From the IMG/VR virus record IMGVR_UViG_3300018410_000011, positions 1 to 55,797 of that record: a DNA stretch of 55,797 bases. One strand, 5' to 3'. Each line of letters begins with the position of its first letter. Position 1 is the first letter of the stretch. Made by a program: the position numbers and the translations under genes. The notes under the pieces were generated by a model, which had not been told where the DNA came from, made no database searches, and saw only the letters and a list, made by a program, of their open reading frames with translations. Below are positions 42,552 to 51,102 of the stretch, in pieces. The stretch is from a virus.

Positions 42552-44122
42552 TGACTAATAAAGGAATTATATTAGCAGGCGGTTTAGGAACACGTTTATA
42601 TAAATATACTAATGGATTATATCCTAAAATATTATTAAATTTAGGAAATTCTATATTTTTAGATAATCTTATAGAATTTTGGTTTAATGTACAAGAGGTA
42701 GAAGAATTAATAATAGTATTAAGTGAAAATGATCATATTTATAAAATACAAGAATATTTAAAAATTTTTTATAACGATAAAAATATAACATTATTAAAAT
42801 ACGATAAAGTAAATGGTACATTTAATACATTATTTTATGTATTAAATATGCGTAATGATTTATTAAAATCTAATTTAATAATATCATGGTCTGATATTAT
42901 TCCAACAGAAAAATTGAATATTCTTGAATATTCAGGTATAAAAATATTTACAGATAAAATATCAAGACATCGTTGTAATATTTGTAATTTAGGAATAATA
43001 ACAAATAAACCAGATTTAACAGGTAATATTCCTGGATTTTATAATATTAATGGATTAAATATTACTGATTGGATCAATTTTAAAAATTCTTATGAAAAAA
43101 TAAAACCAGAAATAGATATTACAGATTATTTGATAACATGTTCAAATATTATTCAAGAAAAAATAGATTTATTAGATATAGGTGATATTGAAAAATACGA
43201 AAACGTATTAAAAACACAAGATATTAAACAAAGATGGTTTAATAATATTATATTTAATACAGATAATGTAATTAAATCATCTAATAGTGATTATGGTTTA
43301 TCAGTAATTAAATCTGAAATTGAATTTTATAAAAAAATTCAAGGTACTGAAGCAGAAAATATATTTCCAAAAATATATGATTTATCAAATAATTCGATAA
43401 ATATGGAAAATTTATGTACTAATGGATATGTTACAGTAAATGAATTTTTAGAATCTAATCCTAATCAAGAAGATAAATTATTAGAAGATTATAAGAAAAA
43501 TATTAAAACATTACATAATATAAACCATACATTAACTAATTTTAATACAGATATTTATAAAGAATATATTCAAGTTCCTATTGAACGTTATTCTAAAATA
43601 AATTATTTTATTCCTAATATCGATATTTTAAATATAAATGATAAAGATATTTATATTAATTATGATTTTTATGAAACTATGGATAAGTTATTAAAATATT
43701 TTTCTAATAAAGAATTTAATATAGCCCTTATACACGGTGATACAAACAGTACTAATACTTTATATAATCAATCAACTAATAAAATAGCCTTAATTGATCC
43801 AAGAGGTAAATTTGGTAATACATTATATTACGGTGATACCAATTATGATTTAGCTAAATTTGTATATGGTATCACTGGTTATGATAAATTTAATTTAGAT
43901 AAGTATTTTAATTTTAATTTTTCTAATAATTTCCTAGACCTTAAAAAAATTAAAATAGATTTACCAGAATTAAATTTATTAGATAACCTAAATATTTCTA
44001 ATGATATAAAAATTTTAGTAGGTTTAATATGGTTAAAATTACCATTTTATATAAAAAATAATCCAAATAAAATAATAGCTTCTTATTATATAGGAATGTA
44101 TCTTATTAATAAATATTTATAA
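42551..44122 (+). CDS. Sugar nucleotidyltransferase / APH-like kinase fusion
   Basis: The 523 residues contain an N-terminal nucleotidyltransferase (GIILAGGLGTRLYKYTNGLY then PKILLNLG, with K26 of the signature) and a C-terminal kinase of the aminoglycoside-phosphotransferase fold (ALIHGDTNSTNTL near residue 395, IDPRG near 416, YDLAKF near 433). Together they would phosphorylate C1 of a sugar and then make the NDP-sugar, as the separate HddA and HddC proteins do for heptose. The ATG overlaps the previous stop. A terminator follows, so the operon ends here. Confidence 0.75.
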   Translation: MTNKGIILAGGLGTRLYKYTNGLYPKILLNLGNSIFLDNLIEFWFNVQEVEELIIVLSENDHIYKIQEYLKIFYNDKNITLLKYDKVNGTFNTLFYVLNMRNDLLKSNLIISWSDIIPTEKLNILEYSGIKIFTDKISRHRCNICNLGIITNKPDLTGNIPGFYNINGLNITDWINFKNSYEKIKPEIDITDYLITCSNIIQEKIDLLDIGDIEKYENVLKTQDIKQRWFNNIIFNTDNVIKSSNSDYGLSVIKSEIEFYKKIQGTEAENIFPKIYDLSNNSINMENLCTNGYVTVNEFLESNPNQEDKLLEDYKKNIKTLHNINHTLTNFNTDIYKEYIQVPIERYSKINYFIPNIDILNINDKDIYINYDFYETMDKLLKYFSNKEFNIALIHGDTNSTNTLYNQSTNKIALIDPRGKFGNTLYYGDTNYDLAKFVYGITGYDKFNLDKYFNFNFSNNFLDLKKIKIDLPELNLLDNLNISNDIKILVGLIWLKLPFYIKNNPNKIIASYYIGMYLINKYL

Positions 44123-44156
44123 AAAAAAGAGACTCTAAAAAGTCTCTTTTTTTTTT
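44121..44156. terminator. Bidirectional intrinsic terminator
   Basis: A-run, AGAGACT, CTAAAA, AGTCTCT and T-run lie between the sugar operon and the convergent hydrolase gene. Confidence 0.9.
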
Positions 44157-44159
44157 ATT

Positions 44160-44759
44160 TTAAAATAAAGAAAATGTATTGTTTTCTTTATTTATATCTT
44201 TTAATAATTTTGTCATAGCTATCATTAATACTTTAGGAGAATGACCATATTCGTTTACTAAATATTCTGGTTTATATTTATCAAATATATTTCTTGTTTG
44301 TCTTTCTATTTTCTCTTTTTTATTTATAGTAACTATAACTTTACCTTGATTTAATAAATTATAATTATCTATGGCTTCTTTAGTTGAAACATTAAAAGAT
44401 TCTGGTAAATACCATACAGGACTATTTATAATAATAGCTTTAAATTTTTGTAAAAAAATATAACTAGATAACATAATTCCACCATTAGAAAAACCAACTA
44501 ATATAGTTTCTTCTGTATTTATATTTATTTTTTTTAATATTTCAAACCCATGTCTATAATAAGGTTCGAAACCAGAACTTCTATTTTTATCCTTTCCATC
44601 TGCTGGAAATATTACGTATACATTACATTCATTTGGTATATGATATGGACAAGCATATAGATTAGTGTTATATCCAGGGAAATATAATACAGTTTGTCCT
44701 TCTCTATTACCAAATCTATATAATTTCAATCCATTAAATAATGTTTTTATAAATATCAT
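44160..44759 (-). CDS. Alpha/beta-hydrolase
   Basis: The 199 residues have the hydrolase order: VLYFPGYNTN (oxyanion region), VGFSNGGIM with the nucleophile Ser (GxSxG, near residue 94) and, near the C-terminus, VNEYGHSPKVLM with the likely catalytic His. It is closest in style to small esterases or peptidases of unknown substrate. There is no signal peptide or leader. It is a single gene between a terminator and the divergent DenV promoter. Confidence 0.7.
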   Translation of the reverse strand: MIFIKTLFNGLKLYRFGNREGQTVLYFPGYNTNLYACPYHIPNECNVYVIFPADGKDKNRSSGFEPYYRHGFEILKKININTEETILVGFSNGGIMLSSYIFLQKFKAIIINSPVWYLPESFNVSTKEAIDNYNLLNQGKVIVTINKKEKIERQTRNIFDKYKPEYLVNEYGHSPKVLMIAMTKLLKDINKENNTFSLF

Positions 44760-44794
44760 TTTTTTTTTTTAACAATTATATAAATTTAAATTGT

Positions 44795-44802
44795 TATATT
44801 TG
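44795..44802 (+). promoter_or_regulatory. Bacteroidetes-type -7 element
   Basis: TATATTTG starts 24 bases before the denV ATG at 44819, as at 969 and in the TATAATTG variants at 48060 and 51529. Confidence 0.6.
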
Positions 44803-44818
44803 TAAAAAATAAAAAAAA

Positions 44819-45271
44819 ATGACAAGAATAAATGGAAATATTCCACCTAAATTATTAGTAGATTCACATTTATTAGCCGAATATAGAGAAATTATTAGAA
44901 TTCCTAATATGGTTAATTCTACTGATTGTAATATTATATTAAGTCGCTTAAAAAATGCACCGAAACAATTTGTATTAGGTAAAGGACATGTTTTGTTTTT
45001 TTATGATAAAATACTATTTTTACATAAAAGGTTTTTATCTATATTATTAGAATTAAAAGCACGAGGATTTACTACAACTATAGATGACACATTATTTAAA
45101 AATACAAATACATTATTTTATAATGACGTGGATTTAGAATATTCTAATAATATTGTATGTGAAAGGATATGTGAACGTATTTTAAATATGAAAAGTATTA
45201 AAATTAATAAAAAAAATATAGATAAAAATGTCTATATTAATTATTTAAAAACTAAATTAAATGAGAGATAA
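44819..45271 (+). CDS. denV: Pyrimidine dimer DNA glycosylase / endonuclease V
   Basis: The 150 residues align along their length with T4 endonuclease V. They start MTRING, so Thr2 becomes the N-terminal nucleophile after Met removal. The catalytic Glu is in HLLAEYREIIR (E24, shifted by one from T4 E23). FVLGKGHVLFFYDKILFLHK (GHV.FFYDK.EFL.KR in T4) is kept. It nicks DNA at UV-induced cyclobutane dimers by glycosylase and lyase steps. It is under a host-type promoter and overlaps the next gene by 11 bases. Confidence 0.92.
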   Translation: MTRINGNIPPKLLVDSHLLAEYREIIRIPNMVNSTDCNIILSRLKNAPKQFVLGKGHVLFFYDKILFLHKRFLSILLELKARGFTTTIDDTLFKNTNTLFYNDVDLEYSNNIVCERICERILNMKSIKINKKNIDKNVYINYLKTKLNER

Positions 45272-45632
45272 TCATAAAAATTATTTATTAGCACCATTAA
45301 AAATAGGATTTACTAATAATTTTATAGAAAAAGAAAATTCTACAATATTTGAACGTGTATTTAAAACCATAGAAAATGGTAAAGAAGTAAACTTAAGTGT
45401 TAGATATTGTGAATTAATGTTTGGTGATAATAATGAATATACTGTGAATGGTATAGTAACTGATCAATTATGTTTAGACGGTAAACCTGGATCATATTCA
45501 CATATAGATATTAGTAAAACATTAGAAAAGAGTATAGTAATTGTAGCACAAGATCTTAATTTAGATATTTGTCATAAAGTATGTTCTTGGCCATTTGCTA
45601 AAGTAGTCGTTACAAAACAAAGAGACAATTAA
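45261..45632 (+). CDS. Hypothetical protein downstream of denV
   Basis: The 123 residues start inside denV, so translation is coupled. The protein is mixed, with a beta-rich middle (VNLSVRYCELMFGDNNEYTV), a Gly-Lys-Pro-Gly turn and an end containing CHKVCSWPFAKVVVTKQ. I recognise no domain. The stop codon lies in a perfect palindrome shared with the convergent deaminase gene. Confidence 0.6.
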   Translation: MRDNHKNYLLAPLKIGFTNNFIEKENSTIFERVFKTIENGKEVNLSVRYCELMFGDNNEYTVNGIVTDQLCLDGKPGSYSHIDISKTLEKSIVIVAQDLNLDICHKVCSWPFAKVVVTKQRDN

Positions 45633-45649
45633 TTTAAATTAATTGTCTC
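45622..45649. terminator. Palindrome covering two convergent stop codons
   Basis: A 28-bp perfect palindrome, GAGACAATTAATTT and its complement. The stops of the genes ending at 45632 and 45634 are both inside. No long T-run follows, so termination strength is uncertain. Confidence 0.6.
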
Positions 45650-46068
45650 ACTTTAACACCAGCGTTGATTAAAAAATCAATACTTTCAGTTATTCTATAT
45701 TTTTCTTTATATACAACTTCTTTAATTCCGGCTTGTATAATTAATTTAGCACATTCAAAACAGGGAGATAACGTTACATATAAAATACTATCAGTACTTG
45801 AATTTGTAGATTTAGCTACTTTTGTAATAGCATTACTTTCAGCGTGTAATACTTCTTGTTTTGTTACTAATTTCCCATCTATAAGATTTTCTCCAGTATT
45901 ATCAAATCCTTTAGGAGTGCCATTAAATCCATAACTTATAATATTATCTTCAGCATCTATTAATACCGCTCCTACTTTCGCTCTAGTACAATGTGATAGC
46001 GATGCTACATTGCTAGCTATATTCATATAAACATTGTCAAACTGTTTTTTTCTTTTTTCTTTATACAT
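45634..46068 (-). CDS. Deoxycytidylate deaminase
   Basis: The 144 residues show the zinc motifs of dCMP deaminases: LHAESNA (HAE near residues 75-77, with the proton-shuttle Glu) and SPCFECAKLI (PCxxC near 103-107). GAVLIDAEDNIISYGFNGTP is the substrate-side strand of this subgroup. The reaction is dCMP to dUMP, which feeds thymidylate synthase just downstream on the same strand order (46115). In phages with modified cytosine it also diverts unmodified dCMP. Confidence 0.9.
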   Translation of the reverse strand: MYKEKRKKQFDNVYMNIASNVASLSHCTRAKVGAVLIDAEDNIISYGFNGTPKGFDNTGENLIDGKLVTKQEVLHAESNAITKVAKSTNSSTDSILYVTLSPCFECAKLIIQAGIKEVVYKEKYRITESIDFLINAGVKVRQLI

Positions 46069-46114
46069 AAATATTTAATTAATATTAAGTAATATAAAGA
46101 AAAAAGAAAAAAGT

Positions 46115-47173
46115 TTAATTAGATAATGGTAAATTAATTTTATTGCTTGATTCATAATCAATAATTTCTAAATCATTAAATTTATAATCGAAGATATTTG
46201 TATATCTTCTTCTATGTATTAATAATTTAGGTAATTTATATCTTTGATTATTAAATTGTTCTTTAATAGGATATATATGATTATTATAAATGTGTGTATC
46301 ACCTAAATTAGATATTAATTCATCCGGTACCATATTTACATTTAATGCTAATAATTGTAATAATAACGCATAACTTGCTATATTAAATGGTAAACCTAAT
46401 CCAACGTCAACAGAACGCATATTAAATAATAAAGAAATTGATCTAGTTGGTAAATTTAATACATCACAATCATTATGTGTAAAAATATTTGGTGTATTTT
46501 TTGGTACTAAATTTATTCTTTCTTCTAGTGATAATTTTCTAGTAAATACTTGAAATGAATAATGACATGGTGGTAAAACAGCATTTTTTACATTTGTAGG
46601 ATTCCATGCCGTTACTAACATTCTTCTTGAATCTGGATTATTTAATAAAGTATTAACTAAATCTTGAATTTGATTGATATTATCATTCCAATTTACCCAT
46701 TCAGACCCATATACTTTATTCAATTCACCCCATACTTCATAAAATCCTGGATGATTTTCATCATCTTTTATAGCTTCTATAAATTCTTCTCTTGTATACA
46801 TTCTTGTATTATCTTTATTGGTAGTATCTAAAGATTTAACTAAATTAACAACAGAATATTTTATAGCTTCACTATTATTTTTATTATATTCAGTTACATA
46901 ATTTTTATAACAATCTCCTACCCAAATATATACATTATTATCTACTAAATATTTAATATTTGTATCACCTTTCAAAAACCACAATAATTCATGAAAAATA
47001 CCATTATAAAACATTTTTTTACTTGTCAATAATGGAAAACCATCATTCATATTGTGTCTTAACGTTCTACCAAAAACTTTTCTAGTTCCTGTTCCAGTTC
47101 TATCATCACTTTCATATCCATTAGAAATAACATCTTCTACTAAATCTAAATAATCTTTATCTAATTTATTCAT
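46115..47173 (-). CDS. thyA: Thymidylate synthase (ThyA type) with an insertion
   Basis: A 352-residue enzyme with GYESDDRTGTGTRKVFG at the N-terminus, LPPCHYSFQVF with the catalytic Cys (near 203), DVGLGLPFNIASYALL with the uracil-reading Asn, and YNNHIYPIKEQ near the end. It is about 80 residues longer than the E. coli enzyme because of a segment around residues 85-160. Similar insertions are known in some synthases. It converts dUMP to dTMP. It should be compared with the dCMP-type paralogue at 39577. Confidence 0.92.
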   Translation of the reverse strand: MNKLDKDYLDLVEDVISNGYESDDRTGTGTRKVFGRTLRHNMNDGFPLLTSKKMFYNGIFHELLWFLKGDTNIKYLVDNNVYIWVGDCYKNYVTEYNKNNSEAIKYSVVNLVKSLDTTNKDNTRMYTREEFIEAIKDDENHPGFYEVWGELNKVYGSEWVNWNDNINQIQDLVNTLLNNPDSRRMLVTAWNPTNVKNAVLPPCHYSFQVFTRKLSLEERINLVPKNTPNIFTHNDCDVLNLPTRSISLLFNMRSVDVGLGLPFNIASYALLLQLLALNVNMVPDELISNLGDTHIYNNHIYPIKEQFNNQRYKLPKLLIHRRRYTNIFDYKFNDLEIIDYESSNKINLPLSN

Positions 47174-47234
47174 AGATATTATATGAATAAATAAATAAAT
47201 AGTTTAAATTTATTATTCTGATATTATTAATAAT

Positions 47235-47516
47235 TTAGATGTTTTTTTTGGATGAAATTATATCAAATTTTTTCTTCATTTGATAATCAATAGATTTATG
47301 AATATCATTAGTTAATTGACTATATAATTCAGTATTAGATTTATATGTATTATTTAATATAGGTTCTAAATTAGTTTCTAAATATGCTAAATATTCAGTT
47401 GTTTTTTCTTTAACTACATCTAAATCGTTAACATCATCTAATGTATAAATTAATTCTTGTAATAATAATACGGTTTTTAATAAATTAAAATCTTCTGTTC
47501 TAATTTTATGAGCCAT
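47235..47516 (-). CDS. Small helical hypothetical protein
   Basis: The 93 residues are predicted helical throughout (LLKTVLLLQELIYTLDDVND) with a basic C-terminus (KKKFDIISSKKNI). No family recognised. A host-type promoter lies 23 bases before its ATG, so it may head the run that includes thymidylate synthase and the deaminase. Confidence 0.6.
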   Translation of the reverse strand: MAHKIRTEDFNLLKTVLLLQELIYTLDDVNDLDVVKEKTTEYLAYLETNLEPILNNTYKSNTELYSQLTNDIHKSIDYQMKKKFDIISSKKNI

Positions 47517-47531
47517 TTTTATAATTTTTTA

Positions 47532-47539
47532 CAAATATA
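47532..47539 (-). promoter_or_regulatory. Bacteroidetes-type -7 element, minus strand
   Basis: CAAATATA on the plus strand, 23 bases upstream of the ATG at 47516. It is a candidate promoter for the nucleotide-metabolism run on the minus strand. Confidence 0.55.
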
Positions 47540-47551
47540 AAAAAAATAATT

Positions 47552-47653
47552 TTACTTTAAATATTTTTTATATAAAAAATATAAAAATTTCGCTATAGAA
47601 TAAAAAGACCCATATATTCCAATCCAAATTAATATCATTAAAAATATAGCCAT
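47552..47653 (-). CDS. 33-residue membrane micro-protein
   Basis: The frame starts at 47653 and reads MAIFLMILIWIGIYGSF, then SIAKFLYFLYKKYLK. That is one membrane helix with a basic cytoplasmic end. It starts two bases after the leader gene ending at 47656 and has no other gene on top of it. Tiny membrane proteins in phages can affect lysis or superinfection. Expression is unproven. Confidence 0.45.
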   Translation of the reverse strand: MAIFLMILIWIGIYGSFYSIAKFLYFLYKKYLK

Positions 47654-47655
47654 AT

Positions 47656-48009
47656 TTAGTGGTTTTCCATATATTTATTTAATAAATCAGATGATTCATT
47701 TACATTACTATTATAAGTTGGACGATACCAATTATCTATATTTTCTGGGTCAATATTATTTCTATCTAAAAATTTACGAGTTACTAATTTAACTGTTGTA
47801 GAATTTATTTTTTCTTCTGGAAAATTATCTTTTAAATCGTTATAAAAATAAAAATTCTTATCTGAATTTAAATCATCTGTTTCAATATCAGAATAATTCC
47901 ACCCATCCATTATTTGATTAGTAGATTTAAATATAGCAAAATGAGTATAGTTTTTATCTGCCATAACATTTTCATATATTTTTTTAAACAATTTAATATC
48001 CGTTATCAT
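47656..48009 (-). CDS. Capsid-leader protein, unknown cargo
   Basis: The 117 residues start MITDIKLFKKIYE, and cleavage after IYE would leave a basic/acidic body (NYTHFAIFKSTNQIMDGWNY ... TTVKLVTRKFLDRNN). The motif W(N)YSD ... F.YNDL ... T..KL suggests a small alpha/beta fold, but no family is recognised. The late motif lies 29 bases upstream, back to back with the promoter of the large repeat gene. Confidence 0.6.
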   Translation of the reverse strand: MITDIKLFKKIYENVMADKNYTHFAIFKSTNQIMDGWNYSDIETDDLNSDKNFYFYNDLKDNFPEEKINSTTVKLVTRKFLDRNNIDPENIDNWYRPTYNSNVNESSDLLNKYMENH

Positions 48010-48038
48010 ATTTTTTTTATATTTTTTAATTATATATG

Positions 48039-48050
48039 TTATATATTAAA
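48039..48050 (-). promoter_or_regulatory. Candidate late promoter (TTTAATATATAA)
   Basis: An exact motif on the minus strand, starting 41 bases before the ATG at 48009. Confidence 0.5.
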
Positions 48051-48059
48051 ATAATAATT

Positions 48060-48067
48060 TATATAAT
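48060..48067 (+). promoter_or_regulatory. Variant -7 element (TATAATTG)
   Basis: TATAATTG starts 24 bases before the ATG at 48084, the same distance as the TATATTTG at 969 in the paralogous gene. It supports 48084 over the upstream in-frame ATG at 48036. Confidence 0.4.
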
Positions 48068-48083
48068 TGTAAAAAATATTGAA

Positions 48084-49727
48084 ATGCGAACATTAGAGGA
48101 AATAGTTGACTTAGAAGGATTAAAAACAAAATCAAAGAATTTAAAACAATTCTTCTATGATAAATTTATCAGAAAAAATATAAATTACTATTTTTTATAT
48201 AATTATCCTGAACTAATATCACTTTTCAAAAATTCTAAAAAAATAAATCTAGATCAAGTAAATTGGTATAAGATTTCATCTAATCAAAAATTAAGTGAAT
48301 CTTTTATTAGAGAATTTAAAGATAAAGTTGAGTGGTCTTGTATTTCTAAGTATCAAAAACTTTCTGAATCTTTCATTATAGAATTTCAAGATAAAGTTAA
48401 TTGGACTTATATTTCAGAATATCAAAAACTTAGTGAAAAATTTATTATAGAACATCAAGATAAAGTTAATCGGTCTTTGATTTCTAAGTATCAAAAACTT
48501 TCAGAAGAATTTATAAGAGATTTTCAAGATATAGTTGAGTGGACTAGTATTTCATCTTATCAAAAACTTTCTGAAGAATTTATAAGAGAATTTCAAAATA
48601 AAGTTACTTGGACTTGTATTTCAGCTTATCAAAAATTAAGTGAAGAATTTATAAGAGAATTTCAAAATAAAATTGATTGGTCTTGGATTTCTAAACATCA
48701 AAAATTAAGTGAAGAATTTATAAGAGAATTTAAAGATTATGTAGATTGGACTAGTATTTCATCTAATCAAAAATTAAGTGAAGAATTTATTAGAGAATTT
48801 AAAGATAAAGTTGATTGGAAGATGATTTCAGAATATCAAAAACTTTCTGAAGAATTTATAAGAGAATTTCAAGATAAAGTTGATTGGAAGATAATTTCAG
48901 ATAGTCAAAAACTGTCTGAATCTTTTATTCGGGAATTTCAAGATAAAGTAAATTGGAACATGATTTCAAAGTTTAAAAAATTATCTGAAGAATTTATTAT
49001 TGAATTTAAAGATAAAATAAATTGGTCTAATATTTCATATAAACAAAATTTAAGTGAAGAATTTATAAGAGAATTTAAAGATAAAGTAAATTGGTCATAT
49101 ATTTTAGAATATCAAAAACTAAGTGAAGATTTCATTAAAGAATTTAAAGATAAAGTAAATTGGTCTATTATTTCATCTTATCAAAAACTTTCAGAATCTT
49201 TTATTAGAGAATTTAAAAATAAAGTTTATTGGTATGGTATTTCATCTAGTCAAAAACTTTCAGAATCTTTCATAAGAGAATTTAAAGATAAAGTTGATTG
49301 GAGTTTTATTTCTAGGTATCAAAAACTTAGTGAAGAATTTATAAAAGAATTCAAAGATAAATTGGATTTAGATGAAATTAGAGATAGTTGGAATTATAAG
49401 GATGAATCTTTTAAAAAGAATCGAATTATAAAATCTGGACTATATGAATGTCATGATGACTATTTTATTGCATATAAAGGTATTAGAAGTGACAGACATA
49501 GTAATTTTAATTTTCAATTTCAATACTTACCTAATGAAACATATACATGTCATGCTGACTATTCTAATAATGAAAGTTCATTTGGTCTTTCAGTTTGGAC
49601 TGAAAAAAAAGCAACTGATTATTGTGATGAATTAGTAGTTAAAGTGAAAGCCTACTATAAAGATGTAGCTAGAATGGTACATAATAACGGTAAAATTCGT
49701 TGTAGCAAAATAACAATTCTAAATTAA
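48084..49727 (+). CDS. Large W/Q-repeat protein with conserved C-terminal domain
   Basis: The 547 residues start MRTLEEIVDLEGLKTK, matching the truncated gene at the window start. About 80 N-terminal residues precede at least fifteen 23-residue repeats (KLSEEFIREFKDKVDW ... ISxYQ), one degenerate repeat and the roughly 110-residue C-terminal domain seen in the first gene. The conserved Trp, Ile-Ser, Gln and Phe positions suggest a right-handed helical solenoid. Repeat number varies among the four paralogues (about 5, 6, 15 and 7). The function is unknown. Candidates are host-range, decoy or scaffold proteins (inference). Start 48036 was rejected. Confidence 0.9.
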   Translation: MRTLEEIVDLEGLKTKSKNLKQFFYDKFIRKNINYYFLYNYPELISLFKNSKKINLDQVNWYKISSNQKLSESFIREFKDKVEWSCISKYQKLSESFIIEFQDKVNWTYISEYQKLSEKFIIEHQDKVNRSLISKYQKLSEEFIRDFQDIVEWTSISSYQKLSEEFIREFQNKVTWTCISAYQKLSEEFIREFQNKIDWSWISKHQKLSEEFIREFKDYVDWTSISSNQKLSEEFIREFKDKVDWKMISEYQKLSEEFIREFQDKVDWKIISDSQKLSESFIREFQDKVNWNMISKFKKLSEEFIIEFKDKINWSNISYKQNLSEEFIREFKDKVNWSYILEYQKLSEDFIKEFKDKVNWSIISSYQKLSESFIREFKNKVYWYGISSSQKLSESFIREFKDKVDWSFISRYQKLSEEFIKEFKDKLDLDEIRDSWNYKDESFKKNRIIKSGLYECHDDYFIAYKGIRSDRHSNFNFQFQYLPNETYTCHADYSNNESSFGLSVWTEKKATDYCDELVVKVKAYYKDVARMVHNNGKIRCSKITILN

Positions 49728-49786
49728 TTATGAATTTTTTTTTTATATTTTTTATAACTTTATGTGAACGTATAAATTATTTTGTG

Positions 49787-49794
49787 TATATTTG
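49787..49794 (+). promoter_or_regulatory. Bacteroidetes-type -7 element
   Basis: TATATTTG starts 29 bases before the ATG at 49816. Confidence 0.55.
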
Positions 49795-49815
49795 TAAAAA
49801 TAAATAAATAAAAGT

Positions 49816-50337
49816 ATGAAAAATATCATTAAATATATTAAAAAGAAATTAAATTTAAATACTAAATTTTATGAAATGTTTAAATACAATGCATATCATG
49901 GAAATTTATCACCTAAATATGTTCTTTTAGAAAATGAAGATATTATTTCTAAATTTACTATTTATACTGATCATTTGTCAAATGTGATTAGAGAGAAAAA
50001 GAAAAAAGGTTTAATTCAATATAATCGTTTACAATATGATAATAGAACAGGATATTATATTGATGGACGAAAAATTGATACAAAAATTCATCCATTACAT
50101 GGAAAAACATTAGTAAATATACTTAATGATATTAAATATACTATTGATATTGTTTCACATAATAATTATTATGGTGAATATATTTCATTATTAGTACGAG
50201 CACATGGATCTAAATCACATAAAGAAGTGATTTGGCAAGATGTTTCATGTCACTATGAACCATTTTTACGAGAAATTGAAATCAATAATAACAAATATGA
50301 ATTAATTGATTTTATTAAAGAACCAGAAATTAAATAA
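49816..50337 (+). CDS. Hypothetical protein
   Basis: The 173 residues start with a basic helix (MKNIIKYIKKKLNLNTKFYE). They contain KYVLLENEDIISKFTIY, a HNNYYGEYISLLVRAHGSK segment and a WQDVSCHYEPFLREIEI end. Several His residues are spread through the protein. I do not recognise a family. It precedes the phosphatase by three bases and shares its promoter. Confidence 0.6.
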   Translation: MKNIIKYIKKKLNLNTKFYEMFKYNAYHGNLSPKYVLLENEDIISKFTIYTDHLSNVIREKKKKGLIQYNRLQYDNRTGYYIDGRKIDTKIHPLHGKTLVNILNDIKYTIDIVSHNNYYGEYISLLVRAHGSKSHKEVIWQDVSCHYEPFLREIEINNNKYELIDFIKEPEIK

Positions 50338-50340
50338 AAT

Positions 50341-51102
50341 ATGAAAAGATATTGTATAGGAGATATACACGGTGGATATTTACCATTATTAGAATTATTA
50401 AATACTATAAATTTTGATTATGAAAATGATCAATTGATTGCTTTGGGTGATGTTTGTGACGGTTGGTCACAAACACCTGAGGCAATTGAATTATTAATGA
50501 AAATTAAAAAATTGGTTTACATTAATGGTAATCATGATTTATGGACAGCACAACATTTATTAAATTCTAATAAATATGATATGGATAAGGATGCTTGGAT
50601 ATATAATGGTGGAAAATCTACAATACTAGCATATTCTAAACTTCCAGTAGAAACAGTAGAAAAACATTTAAACTTTCTTAAAAATGCTTTACCGTTTTAT
50701 ATAGATTCAGAAAATAATTTATATATTCATGCTGGATATGAAAATTATATTCCTGGTAAACAAGATTGGACATTAAATCCAATATATAAATCTATTGTAG
50801 AAGAATATTGTTGGAGTAGAAAATTTTGGTTAGATGCGTATAATGGTAGAAATGTTGCTAAACAATTTAATAAAGTATATATTGGTCATACACCAACATT
50901 AAATTTTCCTAAATCTAATTTAGAACATTTATTACCAATGACGAGAAAAAATGTAATTAATATGGACACTGGTGCATGTTATACTGGAAAATTATCTTTA
51001 ATAGATTTAGATACTAATAAAATATATCAATCTGAAAAAAGAGTAATGGAATACTATCCTACTGAAAAAGGTAGAAATAAAAAACCTTTTAATGAAAACT
51101 AA
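50341..51102 (+). CDS. PPP-family metallophosphatase (lambda phosphatase type)
   Basis: The 253 residues show the metallophosphatase signatures in order: GDIHGG (7-12), GDVCDGW (36-42), GNHDLW (62-67), a second-metal His in YIHAGYEN and a final IGHTPT. Such phage enzymes remove phosphate from proteins or nucleotides, and lambda phosphatase is the best-known relative. Motif GDVCDGW has Cys where GDVVDRG is typical, so substrate specificity may differ. It overlaps the next gene by 11 bases. Confidence 0.8.
   Translation: MKRYCIGDIHGGYLPLLELLNTINFDYENDQLIALGDVCDGWSQTPEAIELLMKIKKLVYINGNHDLWTAQHLLNSNKYDMDKDAWIYNGGKSTILAYSKLPVETVEKHLNFLKNALPFYIDSENNLYIHAGYENYIPGKQDWTLNPIYKSIVEEYCWSRKFWLDAYNGRNVAKQFNKVYIGHTPTLNFPKSNLEHLLPMTRKNVINMDTGACYTGKLSLIDLDTNKIYQSEKRVMEYYPTEKGRNKKPFNEN

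Noticed and set aside
48036-48083. Upstream start for the large repeat protein
   Set aside because: The paralogue at 993 starts at the position of 48084, and the upstream codons lie in a bidirectional promoter region.
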